DNA of 64,000 nucleotides from Pseudoalteromonas citrea. Its GTDB lineage: Bacteria; Pseudomonadota; Gammaproteobacteria; Enterobacterales; Alteromonadaceae. The translations under genes and the position numbers were made by a program. Position 1 is the stretch's first letter. The number at the start of each line of letters is the position of its first letter. The notes under the pieces are model-generated. The model saw only the letters and a program-made list of their open reading frames with translations. It did no database searches and had not been told where the DNA came from. Of the stretch, positions 1-8,561 are shown one piece after another. The DNA is taken from positions 186,001 through 250,000 of the forward strand of contig NZ_AHBZ03000015.1 in assembly GCF_000238375.3 (NCBI RefSeq), written 5' to 3'.

Positions 1-738
1 CGCTTGTTACTCACAAACGAACTACCAAACAGACAAGTAGAGAATACCAAAACCTTTAACCTCTCTACCCCCCACTCAAGCTGCCCAAAATGCGGCAATG
101 CGATAAAAGCTTGGCAAAATATTCCTGTGCTTAGCTGGTTGTTATTAAAGGGGCGTTGTTTCCATTGTAAAACATCCATTTCAGTGCGTTATCCCTTAAT
201 TGAAATGGGCACTGCGTTGGTATCTCTATTGCTTGCGCAACACTTTGGTCCTGTGCCTATCACCATGCTTTACCTCATCATAACTTGGGCATTGATCGCA
301 TTAATCTTTATTGATATTGATCATATGCTGTTGCCTGACCAAATTACCTTACCGTTATTATGGTTAGCATTACTGGCTAGCTGTTTCGATATGACTATCC
401 CTCCTTCAGAGGCCATAATCGGTGCAGCAGTAGGTTATTTAAGTTTGTGGAGTGTCTATTGGCTGTTTAAACTCACAACCGGTAAAGAAGGTATGGGCTT
501 TGGCGACTTCAAGTTACTTGCTATTTTTGGCGCGCTTTTAGGGTGGCAAGCGATCCTTACCATTGTGCTCCTCTCAAGTTTTGTTGGTGCCATTATAGGC
601 AGCGTACAATTGGCGATTCAAGGGAAAGACAAAAGCACCCCAATTCCATTTGGCCCCTACCTCGCTATCGCAGGCTGGCTATGTATTTTGTATGGTGAAC
701 AAATACATACTTGGTATTTTAATTTACTGGGGTATTAA
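1..738 (+). CDS. pilD: Prepilin peptidase / N-methyltransferase PilD, 5' end cut off by the window
   Basis: This inner-membrane aspartic protease cleaves and N-methylates type IV pilin and type II secretion pseudopilin leaders. The reading frame is open to the first base, so the start lies outside the window. About 245 codons are visible out of roughly 290 expected. Near the N-terminal side are two CxxC pairs (CPKC, CFHC) of the cytoplasmic zinc-binding domain, with the typical GRC and RYPLIE context. The catalytic aspartates lie in the FIDIDHMLLPD segment and in the GMGFGDFKLL segment. Several hydrophobic helices follow. The stop is two bases before coaE, so the two are probably cotranscribed. 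Confidence 0.95.
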   Translation, partial: RLLLTNELPNRQVENTKTFNLSTPHSSCPKCGNAIKAWQNIPVLSWLLLKGRCFHCKTSISVRYPLIEMGTALVSLLLAQHFGPVPITMLYLIITWALIALIFIDIDHMLLPDQITLPLLWLALLASCFDMTIPPSEAIIGAAVGYLSLWSVYWLFKLTTGKEGMGFGDFKLLAIFGALLGWQAILTIVLLSSFVGAIIGSVQLAIQGKDKSTPIPFGPYLAIAGWLCILYGEQIHTWYFNLLGY

Positions 739-740
739 AA

Positions 741-1346
741 ATGGCACAATGGATTTTAGGGTTAACCGGTGGCATTGGTGCCGGAAAAACAGCCGTGAGT
801 AACGCACTGGCTGACAAAGGTATTTGTATTGTTGATGCTGATGTTATCGCCCGTGAGGTTGTTGCACCTAATAGCGATGGGCTTCAAGCCATAATCGATA
901 AATTTGGTCGTGATATGTTGCAAAGTGATGGCATGCTTAATAGAGCAGCCCTCAGAGAACTGATTTTTAGCAATGAGGCACATAAAAGCTGGTTGAACAA
1001 TTTATTGCACCCTATGATCCGTGAAACAATACTGAGTCAGCTATCTAGCGCCAACTCGAGTTATGTGGTGCTATCCGCCCCATTACTGTTTGAAAATCAG
1101 CTAGATGCACTATGCAATCACACATTGCTAGTTGATGTCAGTGAAGAAATACAAATACACAGAACCACGCAACGAGATAAGGTTAGCAGTGCACATATCA
1201 AGCAAATCATTACAGCGCAAATGCCAAGGCAAGAGAAGTGTAATAAAGCTGACAGCATATTAGATAACAGCGGCTCGCTCACACAGATGCATAGCAAGTT
1301 AGAAGTATTGCATCAGGGTTTCTTAAAACAAGCACAATCACTATAA
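741..1346 (+). CDS. coaE: Dephospho-CoA kinase
   Basis: CoaE phosphorylates the 3'-hydroxyl of dephospho-CoA with ATP, the last step of coenzyme A synthesis, in the cytoplasm. The 201-residue length is normal for the family. A P-loop sits at about residues 10-17 (GGIGAGKT). The DADVIAREVV segment and the PLLFE motif of the family are also present. The ATG is two bases after the pilD stop. The pilD-coaE pairing is conserved in gammaproteobacteria. Confidence 0.95.
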   Translation: MAQWILGLTGGIGAGKTAVSNALADKGICIVDADVIAREVVAPNSDGLQAIIDKFGRDMLQSDGMLNRAALRELIFSNEAHKSWLNNLLHPMIRETILSQLSSANSSYVVLSAPLLFENQLDALCNHTLLVDVSEEIQIHRTTQRDKVSSAHIKQIITAQMPRQEKCNKADSILDNSGSLTQMHSKLEVLHQGFLKQAQSL

Positions 1347-1455
1347 ATACAGTGTACTAACAACGTACTCTGTATAAATTAATTGGTTACCCCCTAGTTT
1401 AGCAACTCATATTTTTGCTAAGCTTAACTCAGTACACGTAAGTATTAGAGGCATT

Positions 1456-3138
1456 ATGGAGCATCATTCACCGCTACTGCGTAAGTTTATTACGTTAGGT
1501 AAAGTCACCCCAGAGCAGCTTAAGCTAAAGCAAGCAGAAGCACACTCCACCGCTGAGCTCATTTGTTTGTGCACAGGCATGAGCGGTAAAGAGCTTGCTG
1601 AGCAGTGCCTTGACTTATTTAGAGTGCCACTATTTGATTTAACAGACTTCGACGTAGAGCAGCTACCCTCTGACCTGGTAAAAGAAAAGCTGATAAAACA
1701 GCATCATTTACTTCCTTTGGTAAAAAAAGGCCGCAAGCTTTACATTGCCACATCAGACCCAACCGATTATGGCGCCTTCGAAAACTTTGAATTCAGTACC
1801 GGGTTACAATGTGAAGCTGTGGTTGTCGACTATAAACAACTTGAGCAAAAAATTGATTTACTGTTTGATTCAACCGGTGGGCTATCGCTCAGTGACGAAG
1901 AATACAAAGAATTTGCCGATTTAGACATTGAAGACGCACAAAGTTCACAGCAAAAGAATGATGAAGGCGACAAAGATGATGCCCCCATCATTGTCTACAT
2001 CAACAAAATTTTAATGGATGCCATTAAAAAAGGCGCATCAGATTTACACTTTGAGCCCTATGAGCATAAATATCGTGTGCGCTTTCGTATTGATGGGCTG
2101 CTACACGAAATGGCAAGCCCACCCACCAGCCTAGCATCACGTCTCTCTGCACGTATTAAAGTTATGGCGCGACTTGATATTGCCGAAAAGCGTAAGCCAC
2201 AAGATGGCCGTATTAAATTAAAAATCTCAGAGCGTAAGAGCATTGATTTTCGTGTCAGTACCCTACCAACGCTGTGGGGTGAAAAAATTGTAATGCGTAT
2301 TCTAGACTCATCCAGTGCCATGCTCGGTATTGATGTATTAGGATATGAGCCAGAACAAAAAGAACTGTACATGAATGCGTTAGAGCAACCGCAAGGCATG
2401 ATCTTAGTTACCGGCCCAACGGGGTCAGGTAAAACCGTGTCTTTGTATACAGGCCTCAATATTTTAAATCAACCACAGCGTAATATCAGCACCGCAGAAG
2501 ACCCTGTCGAGATAAACTTAGAAGGTGTAAATCAAGTACAAATTAACCCTCGCGCCGACATGACGTTCGCCAATGCGCTCAAAGCATTTTTACGTCAAGA
2601 CCCTGACATCGTCATGGTAGGGGAAATACGTGACTTAGAAACCGCCGAAATATCCATTAAAGCGGCGCAAACGGGTCACTTAGTACTAAGTACGTTACAC
2701 ACAAATTCAGCACCCGAAACACTAACACGTTTGTTGAATATGGGGGTACCAGCGTACAACGTTGCCAGCTCAATAAGCCTGATCATTGCACAGCGCCTAG
2801 CACGGCGCCTATGCCCTAAATGTAAGCAAGCTGAAACGCTGCCAGAAGAAGAGCTACTTAAGCAAGGCTTTACTGCTGAACAATTGAAAGACATTACCCT
2901 CTTTTCACCAAAAGGCTGTGAAAGCTGCACCGATGGCTACAAAGGCCGAGTGGGTGTTTATGAGGTTGTAAAGATAACCCCTGAAATAGCACAAGTGATT
3001 ATGGAAGGTGGTAACTCAATTAAAATTGCACAAATGGCTGAACAACTCGGGTTTGATAATTTACGTAAGTCAGGCTTAAAAAAAGCAGCAGCAGGCCTAA
3101 CATCTTTGTCTGAAATAAATCGTGTCACTAGCTTCTAA
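1456..3138 (+). CDS. pilB: Type IV pilus extension ATPase PilB
   Basis: PilB is the hexameric cytoplasmic ATPase that powers pilus extension. The 560-residue product has an N-terminal T2SSE_N-like domain (about 1-150), then the GspE/PilB core. The Walker A motif GPTGSGKT is at residues 320-327, followed by an Asp box (TAEDPVE), Walker B region ([14 protein letters not shown]) and His box ([11 protein letters not shown]). A C-terminal zinc-binding cysteine set (CPKC, then CESC) is also present. It aligns with PilB rather than MshE or GspE because of the [11 protein letters not shown] segment. The gene lies between coaE and yacG, whereas pilB is usually upstream of pilC and pilD. A 109-base gap from coaE may hold its own promoter. 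Confidence 0.9.
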   Translation: MEHHSPLLRKFITLGKVTPEQLKLKQAEAHSTAELICLCTGMSGKELAEQCLDLFRVPLFDLTDFDVEQLPSDLVKEKLIKQHHLLPLVKKGRKLYIATSDPTDYGAFENFEFSTGLQCEAVVVDYKQLEQKIDLLFDSTGGLSLSDEEYKEFADLDIEDAQSSQQKNDEGDKDDAPIIVYINKILMDAIKKGASDLHFEPYEHKYRVRFRIDGLLHEMASPPTSLASRLSARIKVMARLDIAEKRKPQDGRIKLKISERKSIDFRVSTLPTLWGEKIVMRILDSSSAMLGIDVLGYEPEQKELYMNALEQPQGMILVTGPTGSGKTVSLYTGLNILNQPQRNISTAEDPVEINLEGVNQVQINPRADMTFANALKAFLRQDPDIVMVGEIRDLETAEISIKAAQTGHLVLSTLHTNSAPETLTRLLNMGVPAYNVASSISLIIAQRLARRLCPKCKQAETLPEEELLKQGFTAEQLKDITLFSPKGCESCTDGYKGRVGVYEVVKITPEIAQVIMEGGNSIKIAQMAEQLGFDNLRKSGLKKAAAGLTSLSEINRVTSF

Positions 3139-3188
3139 GCGAGGAGTTTATTACACTGTGGGCTGAGTTAACGACATGGTTAATTATA

Positions 3189-3428
3189 ATGCCCACAGTA
3201 GTAAAATGCCCCACCTGCTCTTCACCTGTTACTTGGTCTGAAGAAAGTCAATTTCGCCCTTTTTGTTCAAAGCGATGCCAACTTATTGACCTAGGCGAGT
3301 GGTCTTTCGAAAATAATAAAATCTCCACCACGATTCAAGCCGATGCAGAGCTAGATCCAAAAGCCGCGCAAGACTTAATTGAAGATATGGAAGCTTTGCT
3401 CGCCAAAAATGATGACTTTTTTAAATAA
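3189..3428 (+). CDS. yacG: DNA gyrase inhibitor YacG
   Basis: YacG is a small zinc protein that in E. coli binds GyrB and blocks gyrase. The 79-residue product has the four-cysteine zinc ribbon: CPTC near residues 8-11 and CSKRC near residues 27-31. An acidic C-terminal tail follows. The stretch LIDLGEW after the second cysteine pair is typical of the family. The gene follows pilB by 50 bases. zapD, which often sits between coaE and yacG, is not here. Confidence 0.92.
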   Translation: MPTVVKCPTCSSPVTWSEESQFRPFCSKRCQLIDLGEWSFENNKISTTIQADAELDPKAAQDLIEDMEALLAKNDDFFK

Positions 3429-3471
3429 TAAGTCATCAAATTGAACTCACCAATAATGAGTAAAATAAGCT

Positions 3472-3501
3472 AGATGTTCAGAACCACATACCTGAACATC
3501 T
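3472..3501. terminator. Hairpin between convergent yacG and PepSY gene
   Basis: A perfect 10-bp inverted repeat (AGATGTTCAG / CTGAACATCT) with a 10-base loop lies between the 3' ends of two convergent genes. It lacks a long T tract, so termination is inferred from position. Confidence 0.5.
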
Positions 3502-3506
3502 TCTCG

Positions 3507-5120
3507 CTACACCCTATTAGGCGTAAGTGTCGTTACCATTTTATTTGCAGGTAAGTACCAGACGCTATTTTTGTCATTGCTATACGCTCGTTTAGCTGTT
3601 TTGTTACTTATAATCCAAAAGGCTACGCCAAAAGTCGCAGCGACCAGTTCAACACTGATTGTGGTTAAATCATAAGCTGACCAAAGACCGGTAACAGGCA
3701 GCACAAGGGCAACCACTGAGGTAATGGGAATGCTGAAACATAGCAGCGCAATTATGCGCATGCCTAGTATTGCAGTTCTCGGTGCACCATAAATAAACGC
3801 AGCGCCAAGCGTCACAAAAAATGTTAGGTAATAGAGCCACATGTAGGCCACATTTATATTTAAGCTCATCAAACTTAACCACTTTGACGCAGCAAAAGCG
3901 CAGGCAATACCAGCAATAGAGCCCAAACTGATCCCAACCGTTAATTTCGCCAATATTGTACTGGCTCTAGATTGCTCTAACACTTGTGCTTTACGGCGCT
4001 TTTCAAGCCATAATAAGTTACCAGTATAAAATAAGATGGCACCCAATAGACCCATAATAAAATACGCCCAGCGGCCAAAATCGCCACCAAAGCTGCCGAA
4101 ATGTAGACCAAAAAAGCTCGACACAATACTGCTCCAAACACCTTGATCCCCCCCTTCTACGCTACTTGTCGATATCTCAAAGGTATAAGGCTGCATATAG
4201 AGAAAATCTGTAATTGGACCACGCATCAGAGTATCGGCATTCACAAGTTTAATGGCAGCACTGGGCCCTTGCTTATTTAAACCACTGAAGTCTATATTGT
4301 TTATTGTATAATCAGGTGCATACTCACGTACCGCCTGTCGTAATTCTAGCAGTTTAGGTAACTGCTCTACTTGGTACACAATTTCAGATTCAGCAGTACG
4401 CTTAAACATCGGCTTATCTCCATACACCTGCGCTAACCCGCCATAAAGTAGGTCGTGAAAAGCAAAAACAAAAACGGTGAATGAAATAATAATGTGAAAT
4501 GGTAAACTACTCACACCAATTAAATTGTGGGTATCAAGCCAAAAACGTGCTTTTGACTTAGTACTCCTTAACGCAAAAAAGCTTTTTGTGAGCGTCGGTA
4601 GCAAGAAGATCACGCCAGAGATCAATGCTATAAAATATAAAAAAGAGGCAATACCTAATACATAAACTCCCGCCTGATCATGGCCTATTTCACCGATTAT
4701 ACCTGCGGTACGATGTAAATAATCCACCAGCATTGATAACTCATTGACGTGGCGAAGCTCTGCAACTAACTCTCCGCTGTCATTAAGTGTGGCATGATAA
4801 ACCTGATCATCTAACGATAGCCCCCGAGCACTGCCAGCCTCATACCAAGTGATAGGCGAATGGCCTTCTGCAAAATGTAAACTCACAGAGTTAGCAGCTT
4901 TCGGATAAGCGACTAATACTTTTTGCAACAATTCATCATATTGCGCCTCTTGAACTTGCGGTAATTGATAACTTGCAGGCGTCGCCCACTGGTCGATTGC
5001 CCCTCGGAACATGGTCAATGAACCCGCGAAAAAGCCAATAAATAATAATAAACCTGCGCAAATGCCGGTCCAGGTATGTAGTGTTTGATATGTCCGTATT
5101 ATGTCGGCGCGAATCTTCAT
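3507..5120 (-). CDS. PepSY-associated TM helix (PiuB-type) inner-membrane protein
   Basis: The 537-residue multi-spanning protein belongs to the PepSY_TM / PiuB family, often found with siderophore receptors and thought to take part in iron or ferri-siderophore handling at the inner membrane. The N-terminal segment reads YQTLHTWTGICAGLLLFIGF, the typical His-Thr-Trp-containing first helix. A second conserved histidine segment (LDTHNLIGVSSLPFHI) is near residue 200, and a third lies in FGLHFGSFGG. Further TM helices are at the C-terminus. It is the last gene of a three-gene operon and overlaps the preceding gene by four bases. No TonB-dependent receptor is adjacent. The substrate is not known from sequence. 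Confidence 0.8.
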   Translation of the reverse strand: MKIRADIIRTYQTLHTWTGICAGLLLFIGFFAGSLTMFRGAIDQWATPASYQLPQVQEAQYDELLQKVLVAYPKAANSVSLHFAEGHSPITWYEAGSARGLSLDDQVYHATLNDSGELVAELRHVNELSMLVDYLHRTAGIIGEIGHDQAGVYVLGIASFLYFIALISGVIFLLPTLTKSFFALRSTKSKARFWLDTHNLIGVSSLPFHIIISFTVFVFAFHDLLYGGLAQVYGDKPMFKRTAESEIVYQVEQLPKLLELRQAVREYAPDYTINNIDFSGLNKQGPSAAIKLVNADTLMRGPITDFLYMQPYTFEISTSSVEGGDQGVWSSIVSSFFGLHFGSFGGDFGRWAYFIMGLLGAILFYTGNLLWLEKRRKAQVLEQSRASTILAKLTVGISLGSIAGIACAFAASKWLSLMSLNINVAYMWLYYLTFFVTLGAAFIYGAPRTAILGMRIIALLCFSIPITSVVALVLPVTGLWSAYDLTTISVELVAATFGVAFWIISNKTAKRAYSNDKNSVWYLPANKMVTTLTPNRV

Positions 5121-5434
5121 ACAAAGCCCCTAACAATGAACAAGCAGCCAAACACACATAAGTTTCCGATGCCTAAGCTGATGGCGGCTTCCTTTGCTGT
5201 TTTAAATAAGTAACTAAACGTCACAATTAACATCCACACAGGCGTTACCATCCACATATGCATTTGTGATTTCCATAGCAAACGCTCACCACTGAGTTCG
5301 CTGTTGAGATTATCAGGGCCTACCCATGCAAAAAGTCCAACTAGACCAAAGCTTAAGGTTAAGCCAAGTACAACACCTATTACGGTTTTCCATAGCCACT
5401 GAACGCGACTTGTTGCTATTTTATGTGTATTCAC
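5117..5434 (-). CDS. Small membrane protein, DUF3649-like, probable iron-uptake accessory
   Basis: The 105-residue protein has about three hydrophobic helices: residues 15-37, a middle segment with the conserved-looking MHMWMVTPVWM stretch, and a C-terminal one. Size, topology and position between a PepSY_TM gene and a DUF3325-like gene match the DUF3649 proteins annotated as iron transporter accessory in Pseudomonas and Alteromonadales operons. The family call rests on these similarities from memory, not a search. It overlaps its neighbours by four bases on both sides, so the three genes are translationally coupled. Confidence 0.6.
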   Translation of the reverse strand: MNTHKIATSRVQWLWKTVIGVVLGLTLSFGLVGLFAWVGPDNLNSELSGERLLWKSQMHMWMVTPVWMLIVTFSYLFKTAKEAAISLGIGNLCVFGCLFIVRGFV

Positions 5435-5688
5435 TTTTGCACCTTACTGAAGAAAACAACGCTGGGTAATATTACTAAGCACAGCATGGTTATCATCAAC
5501 CAGCTTACTAGCCCTGCCACCCCACTAAATTGCAGCGTTGCTATGTACAATGCCCCGGTTATAAACAGCATGCCCAACCACTTGAAGTACTTGGGTAGTG
5601 GCTTTGCACGTAACTGCTGGTGTTTATTACTGCAGTACAACAAAAAAACAGCACACACAATTAGGCCAACGAATAAACTTACAATCAC
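5431..5688 (-). CDS. Small membrane protein, DUF3325-like, first gene of the PepSY operon
   Basis: The 85-residue protein has three predicted TM segments: residues 1-18, about 38-53 and 58-80. A short basic loop (KHQQLRAKPLPKY) lies after the first helix. DUF3325 members of this size commonly precede PepSY_TM proteins in iron-related operons, which is the basis of the call. Its stop overlaps the next start by four bases. A weak Fur-like sequence lies about 100 bases upstream. Confidence 0.55.
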   Translation of the reverse strand: MIVSLFVGLIVCAVFLLYCSNKHQQLRAKPLPKYFKWLGMLFITGALYIATLQFSGVAGLVSWLMITMLCLVILPSVVFFSKVQK

Positions 5689-5784
5689 ACAAACTCCATC
5701 TTTATTTTAATTAGCAAGTATTTACTATGGGAACAGCTCGAATTATACCCAATAACTAAAAACACAACAATGCCAAAAAAAAAA

Positions 5785-5803
5785 GATACTAACAATCATT
5801 TGT
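5785..5803. promoter_or_regulatory. Candidate Fur box upstream of the PepSY operon
   Basis: Read on the minus strand, 12 of 19 positions match the classical GATAATGATAATCATTATC Fur box. This is a borderline score. It is listed because the downstream genes resemble iron-uptake accessories. Confidence 0.3.
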
Positions 5804-5852
5804 ATTTGAACTATTGGTGGGGAGATAAATAATCGACGCTAAATAGAGTGAA

Positions 5853-5877
5853 AGCGTGCCCTAGAAAAGGGCACGCT
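5853..5877 (-). terminator. Terminator of the Spy/CpxP-like gene
   Basis: A perfect 10-bp stem (AGCGTGCCCT / AGGGCACGCT) with a 5-base loop lies 35-60 bases after the stop of the minus-strand Spy-like gene. A moderately T-rich stretch follows in that direction. Confidence 0.65.
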
Positions 5878-5911
5878 CATTGCTGGTATATGGATAAGTA
5901 ATAAGTCGGTG

Positions 5912-6337
5912 CTAATTTCGGCGCATTTTTTTGTTTTGAATACGTGCTAACTTTTCGCGCTGTTGCTCATCTAACAGCTGCCAAATTTGTTGTTTACTTT
6001 TCAACTTAGCTAGCAACACTTGTGCTTTAACGGTCTGCATTTTTGCGATGGTATCTTTGGCTTGCTGCTCGTCAAAATTGTCTGACTCAACAATATTTTT
6101 GAAGGCTTTTTTATTGCCAGATCCCATCGCTTTTGCTGCTTTCATTTGGGCACGTTTATCAGAAAGTATTTCTGCTATTTTTGTTTGCTGTTCATCAGTT
6201 AAAGACAGCTTAGCGGCCGCATGGCCTGTAAGTAAAAAGTGCTTACCATTATGATGCGAGCTGCCAGTATGGGCCAGTGAGGCAAACACCATACCTGAAC
6301 ACAGTACAACTGAGGCTAACTTAGTTTTAATATTCAT
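5912..6337 (-). CDS. cpxP: Periplasmic Spy/CpxP-family stress protein
   Basis: CpxP/Spy proteins are small helical periplasmic chaperones. CpxP also binds and inhibits the sensor CpxA. The 141-residue product has a signal peptide (cleavage near SLAHT, about residue 22) and two LTxxQ-type motifs of the family: LSLTDEQQ at about residues 44-51 and LLDEQQREKL near residues 120-130. The mature part is Lys- and Gln-rich helix. It is divergent from a CpxR/CpxA pair, the arrangement seen for cpxP in E. coli, so CpxP is favoured over Spy. Tandem CpxR-like half-sites lie in the shared intergenic region. Confidence 0.75.
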   Translation of the reverse strand: MNIKTKLASVVLCSGMVFASLAHTGSSHHNGKHFLLTGHAAAKLSLTDEQQTKIAEILSDKRAQMKAAKAMGSGNKKAFKNIVESDNFDEQQAKDTIAKMQTVKAQVLLAKLKSKQQIWQLLDEQQREKLARIQNKKMRRN

Positions 6338-6390
6338 ATTATCGACCTTTGCAGTGAAAAATTAAACGACCAACCCAGTGTATTCGTTGT

Positions 6391-6430
6391 AATGAAAAGC
6401 AACGAAAAGCAATGTAAAGGCTGTGTAAAG
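6391..6430. promoter_or_regulatory. Tandem CpxR-type half-sites between cpxP and cpxR
   Basis: Four consecutive 10-base units share a tGwAAAG core: TGAAAAG at 6393, CGAAAAG at 6402-6409, TGTAAAG at 6413 and TGTAAAG at 6424. The last two form GTAAA-N6-GTAAA (6414-6429), matching the published CpxR consensus of two GTAAA repeats separated by a short spacer. The site lies between divergent cpxP and cpxRA, where autoregulation is expected. Confidence 0.7.
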
Positions 6431-6490
6431 ATCTGCAATTTAATGTTCAGCACGGTAAACTAAGATAAAACATACCTTGTATTGGATCTT

Positions 6491-7177
6491 ATGAGCAAAT
6501 TACTTTTAATAGAAGATGACCATACACTTAGCGATTTATTAAGTGACTATTTAACATCACAAGGGTGTAATGTAGACCAAGCTTTTGATGGCTTATCTGG
6601 GTTAGAACAAGCTACCTCTCAACACTATGATGTTATTTTATTAGATGTTATGTTGCCGCATCTTGATGGCTTTGAAGTGCTCAAACGGATACGTCTTACC
6701 CACTTAACCCCCATCATTATGCTCACCGCAAAAGGCGATGACTTTGACCGTATATTTGGCCTCGAGCTCGGTGCCGATGACTATTTGCCCAAACCCTTTA
6801 ATCATCGAGAGTTGCTTGCCAGAATACATGCTATTTGTCGTAGAATCGATTTTATAAAACAAACAGAGCAGCATGAACAGCTGTTGTCATCATCACATGT
6901 AAAACTGAATATTGCAGCACGCAAAGTCACGGTTAACGATCATCTACTGGTACTGACCGGAACCGAGTTTTCAATACTGCAAAAGCTTATGAGTAAAACC
7001 GGCGAGGTCGTCAGTAAAGACGTATTGAGTCAGCACGTATTAGGTCGACGGTTAGCTCCTTTCGACCGCTCCATCGATATGCATGTGAGTAATTTAAGGA
7101 AGAAAATCACGCAATATAATAAAACACCGTGCATTCAAACGGTGCGAGGGAGTGGTTATGTCTTTTTGGCAGAATAA
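6491..7177 (+). CDS. cpxR: OmpR-family response regulator CpxR
   Basis: This is the DNA-binding regulator of the envelope stress response. The receiver domain is at about residues 1-115, with acidic pair D9/D10, phospho-acceptor D52 (ILLDVMLP) and lysine in YLPKPF. The C-terminal winged helix (about 130-228) ends in VRGSGYVFLAE. I start at ATG 6491, giving the usual N-terminus MSKLLLIEDD; an in-frame TTG nine bases upstream is less likely. The cpxA start lies inside the 3' end, so the two are translationally coupled. Confidence 0.85.
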   Translation: MSKLLLIEDDHTLSDLLSDYLTSQGCNVDQAFDGLSGLEQATSQHYDVILLDVMLPHLDGFEVLKRIRLTHLTPIIMLTAKGDDFDRIFGLELGADDYLPKPFNHRELLARIHAICRRIDFIKQTEQHEQLLSSSHVKLNIAARKVTVNDHLLVLTGTEFSILQKLMSKTGEVVSKDVLSQHVLGRRLAPFDRSIDMHVSNLRKKITQYNKTPCIQTVRGSGYVFLAE

Positions 7178-8561
7178 ACCCCGCTTTGCGCGATGTCAGT
7201 TTAACCGGCCTGGTTCATTATTTTACCAAGCTTTTTTTGGGTTTTGGCTGACTATTTTAGGTATGTTTTTAATGTTACTACTGCTAAGTCAATTACACCC
7301 AGAGCAACTAAAGTCAAAACAGCTACATGGAAAAATGCTCGGCTCATTATCACATTTACAGCGCAATATTGAGCGGCTCGTTAACATTAAAAACAAGCCA
7401 GTCGACACGGTACTCAAACACTCACGCTTTACAAAAAACAAATGGCTTTATTTATCACACCCAAAAATAGAACAAAGCCTCAGCTCTAAAGCAAATAAAC
7501 ACAATATGGATCTATCACTGTTGTATTTTGACACTCCAACCCCCCCTCTTTTTATTGCAACTGACAGGTATTATGCGTATGGCCCGCTTTCTATCACTTT
7601 AAATAACGAGCAATATCAGTTATTCCAAATTAAACCACTGCGCGATCCGCCCTTTGTTACCCGTATCAAGATGCTGCCATTTTGGCTCAAAGCATTGGCA
7701 ATTTTACTGCCATCAATTGTACTCAGTATTTTATTTAGCCGGCGTTTAGTCGCTCCTTTAAGCGAACTTGGCCAAGCAGCTAAAAAGTTAGCACAAGGGG
7801 AATTATCCACTCGAGTTAAAGCACCAAAAAAGCGCCACGACGAAATAGCCTCACTTATGCATGACTTTAATTTTATGGCTGAACGCTTGTCAAATAGTGT
7901 TCAAGCTCACAAACAACTGTTAGCTGATGTTTCACACGAGTTGCGATCTCCCCTCACTAGATTGACGCTAGCAAACGTAATGGCACAAGATACCCAAGGA
8001 GAAACGCAAAAAAACTATCTAATACGGATTGAAAAAGAGGCCAAGTGTTTAGATAAAATGTTATCGGATGTTTTGACTTTGTCTCGGTTAGAGCAAAACC
8101 AACAAACACTGCAAGTTGAAGCAATTAGCCTTGATGGATTAATAAGTAATCTACTTAGTGACGCTCAATTTGAAGCACACCAGAAAGGCTGTACATTCAT
8201 ATCCGAGCTGCCACCTAGCTTGCTATTAAAGTGCGATGCAGCTTTACTTAATAGTGCAATCGAAAACATCATACGTAATGCGATTAAATATGCCCATTCT
8301 ACGGTCACGCTTACCTTCAAGCATACTGACACAACAATCAGTATATGTGTTCGTGATGATGGTTATGGTGTGAGTGATGAAGCATTAATGCGGCTTTGTC
8401 AGCCATTTTATCGAGTATCTGATTCTCGCAACAGAAGTAGCGGTGGAATTGGTTTGGGTTTAGCTATCACAAAGCGCGCAGTTTCTGCACATAATGGTAA
8501 ACTAATATTAAAGCATAATACCCCAAATGGGCTCGCGGCAGAGATCAGGCTTCCACTATGA
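7158..8561 (+). CDS. cpxA: Envelope-stress sensor histidine kinase CpxA
   Basis: This inner-membrane kinase partners CpxR. A first TM helix is at about residues 28-46, a periplasmic domain at about 47-175, and a second TM at about 178-196. Next come HAMP (to about 250), HisKA with phospho-acceptor His260 in ADVSHELRSPLTRL, and HATPase_c with N box (ENIIRNAIKYA), G1 (DDGYGV) and G2 (GGIGLGLAI). I use ATG 7158, which overlaps cpxR by 20 bases; a GTG six bases upstream is an alternative. The periplasmic domain is not obviously like E. coli CpxA, so the name rests on operon structure and the CpxR sites. Confidence 0.8.
   Translation: MSFWQNKPRFARCQFNRPGSLFYQAFFGFWLTILGMFLMLLLLSQLHPEQLKSKQLHGKMLGSLSHLQRNIERLVNIKNKPVDTVLKHSRFTKNKWLYLSHPKIEQSLSSKANKHNMDLSLLYFDTPTPPLFIATDRYYAYGPLSITLNNEQYQLFQIKPLRDPPFVTRIKMLPFWLKALAILLPSIVLSILFSRRLVAPLSELGQAAKKLAQGELSTRVKAPKKRHDEIASLMHDFNFMAERLSNSVQAHKQLLADVSHELRSPLTRLTLANVMAQDTQGETQKNYLIRIEKEAKCLDKMLSDVLTLSRLEQNQQTLQVEAISLDGLISNLLSDAQFEAHQKGCTFISELPPSLLLKCDAALLNSAIENIIRNAIKYAHSTVTLTFKHTDTTISICVRDDGYGVSDEALMRLCQPFYRVSDSRNRSSGGIGLGLAITKRAVSAHNGKLILKHNTPNGLAAEIRLPL

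Noticed and set aside
2058-2459. 133-codon frame antisense to pilB
   Set aside because: It is a shadow of the pilB coding frame, with no ribosome site or family features.
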